A stretch of 64,000 bases of DNA from the NCBI GenBank assembly GCA_027575765.1, contig JANBPT010000157.1, positions 1 to 64,000 on the forward strand. Direction: 5' to 3'. Shown piece by piece: positions 57,656 to 64,000 of this stretch. The DNA is from Tieghemiomyces parasiticus (lineage: Eukaryota; Kickxellomycota; Dimargaritomycetes; Dimargaritales; Dimargaritaceae). The translations under genes and the position numbers were made by a program. Below the pieces are notes generated by a model. That model was not told the origin of the DNA and searched no databases. It worked only from the letters and a program-made list of their open reading frames with translations. Numbering within the stretch: the first letter of the stretch is position 1; every line of letters begins with the position of its first letter.

Positions 57656-60600
57656 CTATGGCTGGTGACTGTTCCACACAAACAAGAACCGCCGGCTAAC
57701 TTTCCCGGAATCGGCGAGGCGACGTGGGCTGTCTTCGAAAACTGATTCAGTATCGTCTGCCGGGCGGGCGTCCTTGTGGAACGATACGATGGAGGACCGG
57801 GATGGCAAGCGCCGACCAAGTTTACCAAGGCTGCCCAGGCGCTGCTTGTCTTTTCCAGGGAATAAGACCTTGGATACGGGGGAGGCCATGGCCTCTGCAG
57901 CGGAAAGTGCGGCCGGGTATTTACCAGGCGAGAGGCCAGATGATGTGATCGGGGAGAGACCTCGGGTGGCTTCAGGTAGCCGCGCGGCGGACCGGGTGGG
58001 GGTCGTGACTTCGATCGCCGACGGAGTTGAATGGCAGGCTGCAGGAGTGGTCACCAGCTCATTGCGAGAGGTCAGGTCAAGCGGGGCTGCATCGGCCAGT
58101 AGACGGTCCACGAGTTCCTGAGCTGCTACGACGGCCGCAGCGGTGGTAGGTGACCGCGAGGCGCTAGGTGTTAGGAGTCGACCCTGAGCGGCACCGAGGG
58201 TTGACTGCGAAGACTCACACTCGGTACTACCGGCGTCATCCTCCTCGTCTGCACGCGTCGTCGCGGCCTCTGACGAACTCTTCGTGGTCGGATCAGCGCG
58301 GGAGAGGTGTGCTGCATGAAATAGGTCAAAGGAGGCGTCCCCCGGCATGGCAGTTACTGAGGGCAATTCTGGCGCCAGATCAATTCCCTCATCACTCAGT
58401 TCGGCAGAGGAAGATGAGGGCTGACCGATGGACCGCGTCGACTCGGGCTCGATGGGCAGAAGGTCCGCGGGGGATGCCTCCCGGCGCTGACGCCGGCGGG
58501 TCCGCAGGTTCTGGTCAATTCGATCGAGCGCCTGGACAATCTCCTGCTTATACTTGGAGGCCCGGGAGGTCTGGAGCAAGAGCTCGGTATCCACGCCGAG
58601 TGAGAGGTGTGCCAGGTTGGCATCGATAGACAGACGGTCGAGGTGAATGGAGGCGCGCTGGCGCGGGGAGGCAACAGCAGTGCGGGACGGGGTGTCTGGT
58701 TTGGCTACGTCAGTGCCGTCCGTTAAGTCACTACCCGGACGTTCGGGAGTCGCACCAGGGCTACTGTCGTCGTCAAGCATCGAGGTAACGTTGGACAAGG
58801 GCGTGCCCATACGAGTCCCCAAGCGCTCATGAATACCGGGTAAACAGTGCGGAGTGGTGACGTTGCGAGTCCGCCGGGTTGAAGAACTGGTACCGCTTGT
58901 AGTATTTGAGGGTGATCCGGAAAGGCCCAGACCAGACTGAGGTTTATGGCGCCGACCGGCCAGCGGGGAAGGAATGGCTAGGCGAGAGAAGGCGCGGTTA
59001 GACCGCGAGGGGTCGTGGTCGCCTACGAGATCGCCTACGGTGGTGGGGTCGGCAAGGGTGAGCGAGGTTTGCGGCGGTGGCCCGTGGACGGCACCCCCGG
59101 TACCAAGCGGTGGCGCGACCCGCAGACTGTCGCAGGACGGGGCGGTGGACAGCGTGGAGGTGACTTGGGAGAATCGATCTGACCCGCGCCAGCCCCCTCG
59201 CCGACGCGGGGTCCGCGGGGGGACTGCACCCGTATGGGTGACGAGGTATGAATCACGGCGTTTTTCCCAAGCGGTAAGTTCACGGATCACGTCAATCTCA
59301 CGGTCCAATTTGGCCTGCCACTCCGCCTTACTGCGGGCGTCGTCCGCCAATACGTATACGCGCATCAGCCAGGAGCTGTAGAAGGTCCGGGTGTCCTCCT
59401 CCGATAGGTTCATCTGGCCAGCCAAGTCATCCAGATCAAGCTGCTCGTCAAACATGGTCAACTCGGAGTGATTAGAGACTGGGCTGGTGTTGGGCGAGGC
59501 GGCTGGAGCCGCGCCCGTGGAAGACGGGGCGGACACAGGCGCACCGGCCGGCCCCTCGAGGGCCACGGTTGTGGACACGATGGCGGATTCCTGGAGGAGC
59601 ACTTGGCGGGCGGCACGAATCTCGAGAGGGTGTGGGAAGGCGCTCTGACGGCGTTGCTTGTCGGTCATGGCCAGCGGACTGAAGGCCAGCTCCAGCCCGT
59701 AAGGTCCTAGGTTAATGACCTCGGAAGTCGGAGTCAGCACACGATGGAGGTGGACGAGAGAGATGCGCCCGCACTTGGGTCGTCCGTCACGGTGCTCAGG
59801 GTGGTATAGCACGAGGGCGTGGTGGTCCATAGTCGCCCAGTACCGCTTCCAGGCCGCCCCGCGACCGGACCTCACAAATATGGACAGATGGCCGGTGAAC
59901 TGGGTGGGTGCTAGAGCTGGCATGGCTGGGACCGGGGTCAGCGATTCCCGTGGATCGTGGTTGCCGCCGGGAGACAGTCGGCGAGCGCATCGGGGGGAGA
60001 TAACGCCCGGTAGGGCGGATGAGAGGGATGGGGTAGTAGGCGAGGCCGTATTGGGATGGGGGGAGGCGGCGTGATGTGGCGAGGCCTGGCCGTAAGAAGG
60101 GCGGGATCGATCACCATTGGGGCCGCGTACTGAGTCAGTATAGCCGTTGGCACGCAGCCAGGGCTTGGCCGGGAACGAATACCGGCCGTCGGAGCGGAAC
60201 GGGTCGTGTTCGATCACCACCCCAAGCTCCAAGGTCACTTCGAGGGATCGCTTGAGCATCTCGGAGGACGACAGGTAGAGCAGGGGCATATTGTAGGTCT
60301 TGGTCTCCTTGTTAAGCCTCCGGAACCCGAAGTCGAGATACAGTTCGCTGAGCACCTGTCCCTCTGACCGGGACCGCCGGTTGGCCAGACTCTGGAACCA
60401 TTTAGTGGGCGTACTGAACCGACTCGTTCCTGAGGATGACGTCGAGGTGCACGGGGAAGGTGGGGACCCAGGAATGGTTGAATCAGGGCTGTTGAGACTG
60501 GCTTGAGACGGTCGGTGTAGACGCGCCAGGCGTTTATCGACAGGCCGGCCGGGGGGACCCATCGGACTGGCCGGTGACGCCACGCTGACGGATCGATTGA

Positions 60601-61564
60601 GCGGTTTAGGTTGAACAGTCAGTTTGAAGGTGAACGGATGGAGGATGTCGAACACAAACACGTCGCTGAACTGGGCCACGTGGACCCCGCGTTCGACCTT
60701 TTGGGCGTTGACAATGTCGGTGCTGAACGACTGGCCGCCGACCTCCATGGTGCACTGGAAGGCCGGAGATTTCGATACGCCAATGTACTCGAGGCGGACT
60801 ACCCGCACGTAAAAGATGCCCGAGGGGGGTTTCACCTCGCGGGGGACGAGGGGCTCGGCCAGCAGTTCGGCGGGCTCGGCCTCGCGCTTAAGCAGGGGGG
60901 CCGATATAGTGTTGAGGCCATGGATGCTGGAGCGACGGCCCCGCCGGCCACGAGTTCGTGAGGAGGGAGGGTAGCGGTCTCCTGCGGATGGGGTGCCCGG
61001 GGTCCGCGTTGGGGTAATGGCCGTCGGGTGGGGGTTGCTGGGTACGCGGTCGGGCCGTTGTGGTGTCTGCGGAACACCCGTATCAGTTGGCAACCGGCGT
61101 GGAGGGGATTCAGACGGGTGAGGCAGACCGAGCGGTCGGTGGTGTCGGGTGACTTGGGCCTTCTGTAAAGGCGAGGTGCTGGCCATCCAACGCACCAGTT
61201 CGGGGGCTAGCGGGCTCTGACCTAAGGTTGGAATGGGCGACCTCGGGTGGCGGACGGACGGTGAGGATGATACGGCGACAGCTTTGGTCGACGCAACACG
61301 TGACAACGTGGGTGGGTCGGCATTGGACGGGGTGAGCGCGGTGGAGGCCACGGACGCGCCGCCCGAGGCGGCCTTGACGGTCTTGCGGGGCGAGAACAGA
61401 CCGTAGCGGAGGGTGGTGTTTCGGAGGAGCCCGGCACGCAAGGTCGGTTTAGCCGACTTGGCTGGTTTGGGTTCGAGGAATTCTGTGGACCGGGGCTCGG
61501 GGCCGAGAGCCGCCGTCGGTTTCTGGAAGTTGGCCAGGAATGATGTCTTGATAAAATTAAACAT
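57656..61564 (-). CDS. Bud4/anillin-like septation scaffold with C2-like and PH domains
   Basis: 1302 aa from ATG 61564; the frame reaches a TTG at 61657, but the first ATG is preferred. The N-terminal ~245 residues are Ser/Pro-rich and basic. About residues 248-460 form a C2-like/anillin-homology region beginning SGIFYVRVVRLEYIGVS, then CTMEVGGQSFST, resembling Int1/Bud4 proteins. A PH domain follows at about 555-760: GHLSIFVRSGRGAAWKRYWATMD, then LVLYHPEHRDGRPKCGRISL, with a long insertion and ending LMRVYVLADDARSKAEWQAKL. The tail is disordered, with Ser-rich stretches and a coiled coil (YKQEIVQALDRIDQNLRTRRR). The layout points to a scaffold at the septum or bud neck. The exact subfamily (Bud4, Int1 or anillin) is uncertain. 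Confidence 0.75.
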   Translation of the reverse strand: MFNFIKTSFLANFQKPTAALGPEPRSTEFLEPKPAKSAKPTLRAGLLRNTTLRYGLFSPRKTVKAASGGASVASTALTPSNADPPTLSRVASTKAVAVSSSPSVRHPRSPIPTLGQSPLAPELVRWMASTSPLQKAQVTRHHRPLGLPHPSESPPRRLPTDTGVPQTPQRPDRVPSNPHPTAITPTRTPGTPSAGDRYPPSSRTRGRRGRRSSIHGLNTISAPLLKREAEPAELLAEPLVPREVKPPSGIFYVRVVRLEYIGVSKSPAFQCTMEVGGQSFSTDIVNAQKVERGVHVAQFSDVFVFDILHPFTFKLTVQPKPLNRSVSVASPASPMGPPGRPVDKRLARLHRPSQASLNSPDSTIPGSPPSPCTSTSSSGTSRFSTPTKWFQSLANRRSRSEGQVLSELYLDFGFRRLNKETKTYNMPLLYLSSSEMLKRSLEVTLELGVVIEHDPFRSDGRYSFPAKPWLRANGYTDSVRGPNGDRSRPSYGQASPHHAASPHPNTASPTTPSLSSALPGVISPRCARRLSPGGNHDPRESLTPVPAMPALAPTQFTGHLSIFVRSGRGAAWKRYWATMDHHALVLYHPEHRDGRPKCGRISLVHLHRVLTPTSEVINLGPYGLELAFSPLAMTDKQRRQSAFPHPLEIRAARQVLLQESAIVSTTVALEGPAGAPVSAPSSTGAAPAASPNTSPVSNHSELTMFDEQLDLDDLAGQMNLSEEDTRTFYSSWLMRVYVLADDARSKAEWQAKLDREIDVIRELTAWEKRRDSYLVTHTGAVPPRTPRRRGGWRGSDRFSQVTSTLSTAPSCDSLRVAPPLGTGGAVHGPPPQTSLTLADPTTVGDLVGDHDPSRSNRAFSRLAIPSPLAGRRHKPQSGLGLSGSPSNTTSGTSSSTRRTRNVTTPHCLPGIHERLGTRMGTPLSNVTSMLDDDSSPGATPERPGSDLTDGTDVAKPDTPSRTAVASPRQRASIHLDRLSIDANLAHLSLGVDTELLLQTSRASKYKQEIVQALDRIDQNLRTRRRQRREASPADLLPIEPESTRSIGQPSSSSAELSDEGIDLAPELPSVTAMPGDASFDLFHAAHLSRADPTTKSSSEAATTRADEEDDAGSTECESSQSTLGAAQGRLLTPSASRSPTTAAAVVAAQELVDRLLADAAPLDLTSRNELVTTPAACHSTPSAIEVTTPTRSAARLPEATRGLSPITSSGLSPGKYPAALSAAEAMASPVSKVLFPGKDKQRLGSLGKLGRRLPSRSSIVSFHKDARPADDTESVFEDSPRRLADSGKVSRRFLFVWNSHQP

Positions 61565-64000
61565 GGCAGGTGTCAGTACAAGTGTGCAAAGGAGGGGAAA
61601 AACGACATCAAGAGTCGTGAAAGCAATGCCTGTCGGGGACAGTCGAAAGGGTAACAAAGCGCGCGGTCGAAGACAAGCGTGAGGTGGGGTATTAAGAAGA
61701 GGGGAGAAGGGTAACGGGGTTTCAAAGGCTGCCGTTCAGGGGGTAAGGAGGGCGCACTACCACTCGGCAGCGTGCGTTGGTGAGCACGACCGGATGAAAT
61801 AAACAATCAGGAGGGAGCGGATATATATGGACACGCGGCTCCTTAGGAGCGTGGGGCGGGCCAAGGTACGTAACTATCGCGTAAATAGGTAAGCGTGGCG
61901 CGTCCCAGTTGTTACGGCGTGCGTAAGGGCCTTGGTAACTGATGAGGGCGCAAGTAACTGTAGACCCGTGTGGGTTTGGTGATAACGGTCAAAACGCTTC
62001 AGGTGGTAGATTTTCAAGGAGTCGACATTAATCCAGGGTGGGCGCGCTAACCCTAGGCATGAGGATGGTCTATGTAGCTAGCAGGGCGGAAGTTGGCCCT
62101 ACGCATGGCAGGCTGGAGTCTGATTTATAAGTGCCTCGGCTGGCAGAATTGTGGACCAGAGGGGCGAGGAAAGAAGCCACCAGACGAGAAGGTGGTATGA
62201 AGCAGGGGGGTGAGTGGATGATCCCCTCAAGGCCAAAATCAACACTGGAGTACGGCAAGGTGCGAAAGGAGGTCCCAGTGTGGGGAGTGGGTGAGGCGGC
62301 ACGGCAGTGCTTCCCCAGTATGGTCGACGAAGTGTTTTTTTTTCATGGTTGGGATCGGTTGATATCCGGCTGTCATTGCGAAGCCGGCCCTAGGGCGGAT
62401 CAGCATCCGAAGAGGGAAGGACCACAACTGGTCATTCACTGTGCGTGAGTGCCATTTGGTAACATGAGGAATAGGTGCCGTAGAGTGATGACCAGGCATG
62501 AGTTGTAGACGACTGGCCGAAGAAAGGCAAGACGGTCGTGCTGGCATGGGACCAAGGTCAGCGGGAGCTTCAAATGATAAACATCTAATGAGCTCCGATA
62601 TGGTAGGTGATAACTTGCCATGGCACCTACTTACCCATTAATTACTTCTTGTAGGCCACCCCAGTCCACAACGTACAACACCTTGGGTAACGGCTTCCAA
62701 TCGGTAATAAAGTGGCGTCCCTGCGACAGGTGGTTACATTCTGTAACTAGAGGCTTGAGTGTATCTCGCCCAGTTGATAATTGGCTTTCCAGTGTGCTGC
62801 TATATAGTGTGTACCCCCGCATTTCCTAATCAATGACATGTCTGCGTCCTCGCCATGGAGCGTAGCCAAGCGCAGCAGGGCTGAATAACGAAAAATGTAA
62901 ACAACGGCGCTGGTTGGTGCTCTGTAACATTGTTTAGCTAGCGGTGGGAAGATATTGAAGGGTGGCAATCACCAAACTCGTGGTCGATCCGCCTCCCCTT
63001 GCCTTGTGAGCTGGGCAATGGAAAGGGGGGATGGGTATGAGGGGAAACAGAGCAGACTCGGCGCAATCGAATATCGTTGGTGGTGAACTGGATAGTAAGA
63101 CTAAAGGGGCTGAGCCAGACATAGGCCGTTTGACACCACGACGAGGCAGCTTGCGCTAATGAGCGGTCTAGAGACCGAGGTGGCCCTTGTATGGGTTGGC
63201 TAGCATGTACAGTAATGATGCAAGTCCTATATATTGTTGATATTGCCACTCGTCGCTTGTTCAACGGAAACAAATACTGGCTGGTAAGTAAAGTGAGATC
63301 CAAGTTGCGGTATAGTATAAATGCTACAGGGTGAGAGTATAATATAACAAGTAAAAGTTATATAACAGTCCGTCGTTTTATTGAGGCAACCGGCGGATAG
63401 GTATTCCATAATCCTTCCAACTGCCGTTATTTTACGATGTTTGGCAGTATAAGTCCTGTAAAACAACGTAAGGACAAGCACAAAAAGAACTCAGCATAAA
63501 AAGGCGGGTGAACAACGATAACATGGCCCCATGGACAAGGCGTTTCTTGTCATCATTAAAGGAGTGCAAGGCAGAACTTCGATTAACTTGGCTTATCGTT
63601 ATTGTACGGATAATAGGGGCGAGAGGTCGCTATTACCGATGTATCATGAAGTGGTGACTATTCCGACCACATCACTTGTAATAACCTCAAATTGCCTTTT
63701 ACGTTCATATATTATTCATGAATAATTCATCCAGCTCTATAGCTACCATACCAACTGACCCGTATCACTGGATGCACCTGTAATACCAACTGGTGCTTTC
63801 CACCAGAAAGCTGGCATAAAGCGCCAAGCATCAGCCACTTGGCAACCACTTTCGTCCAAGGCCAGCCATAGGCAGGCCAATAATTATCGCAATCGTCTTC
63901 CAGCAATTGACCACCTGCCTTTGTTGGTATTGTTTCCCCTCTTCCTTGTGTTTACTATTTTGACAGGCGGCACCTGTCCAATGGGGACCCCCATCTTGAC
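61565..64000. other. Intergenic to window end, no gene recognised
   Basis: 2.4 kb with many short overlapping frames (at most 121 codons) lacking domains. The stretch before the Bud4-like gene contains its promoter. AT content rises after 62.6 kb. No RNA gene or inverted repeat was recognised here. Confidence 0.5.

Noticed and set aside
1..64000. CRISPR arrays, operons or bacterial-type regulatory elements
   Set aside because: None seen; the window has eukaryotic gene structure throughout.

Overview
This window is nuclear DNA from a fungus. Most genes are GC-rich and cut by short GT-AG introns (donors mostly GTAAGT or GTAGGT), and the flanks are AT-rich and repeat-bearing. The set points to a fungus: RIB7 (the fungal-type riboflavin step), a Bud4/anillin-like protein, a mitochondrial phosphatidylserine decarboxylase, NGG1/ADA3, V-ATPase subunit H, MDM35, and conserved Mediator, dynactin and GARP subunits. 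Retention of ASCC2, dynamitin and an ATRX-like helicase would fit an early-diverging filamentous lineage (for example Zoopagomycota or Kickxellomycotina), but that placement is inference.

Layout. Positions 1-3030 are gene-free and hold a ~2.6-kb element with ~200-bp terminal inverted repeats, followed by an isolated 5S rRNA gene (3031-3146). Positions 3.7-32.1 kb are a compact housekeeping block: ALKBH1 (-), a class-3 lipase (+), VPS51 (-), MED22 (+), ASCC2/CUE3 (+), an SRR1-domain gene (+), PSD (-), LAS1 (+), a large ATRX-like SNF2 helicase (-) and NAA15/NAT1 (+). Positions 33.1-34.7 kb hold a decayed alkaline phosphatase. Positions 35-44 kb carry a small winged-helix-like protein (-), MDM35 (+), MED31 (-), an unusual protein with a signal peptide and an F-box-like segment (-), and VMA13 (+). 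Positions 45.6-53 kb carry NGG1/ADA3 (-), RIB7 (-) and dynactin p50 (+). Positions 53-57.6 kb are an AT-rich repeat island. The Bud4/anillin-like gene (-) spans 57.6-61.6 kb, and the rest shows no gene.

The genes are not a pathway cluster. They serve general cell functions: transcription (MED22, MED31, ADA3, ATRX-like), ribosome assembly and quality control (LAS1, ASCC2), nucleic-acid demethylation (ALKBH1), N-terminal acetylation (NAA15), membrane traffic and lipids (VPS51, PSD, MDM35, lipase, VMA13), dynein transport (dynamitin) and cytokinesis (Bud4-like). MDM35 and PSD, both in this window, belong to the same mitochondrial phospholipid route. The most unusual content is the repeat record (a solo LTR inserted into an inverted copy of its own family, a second LTR-like family with two copies, the TIR element), the signal-peptide/F-box protein and the alkaline phosphatase pseudogene.
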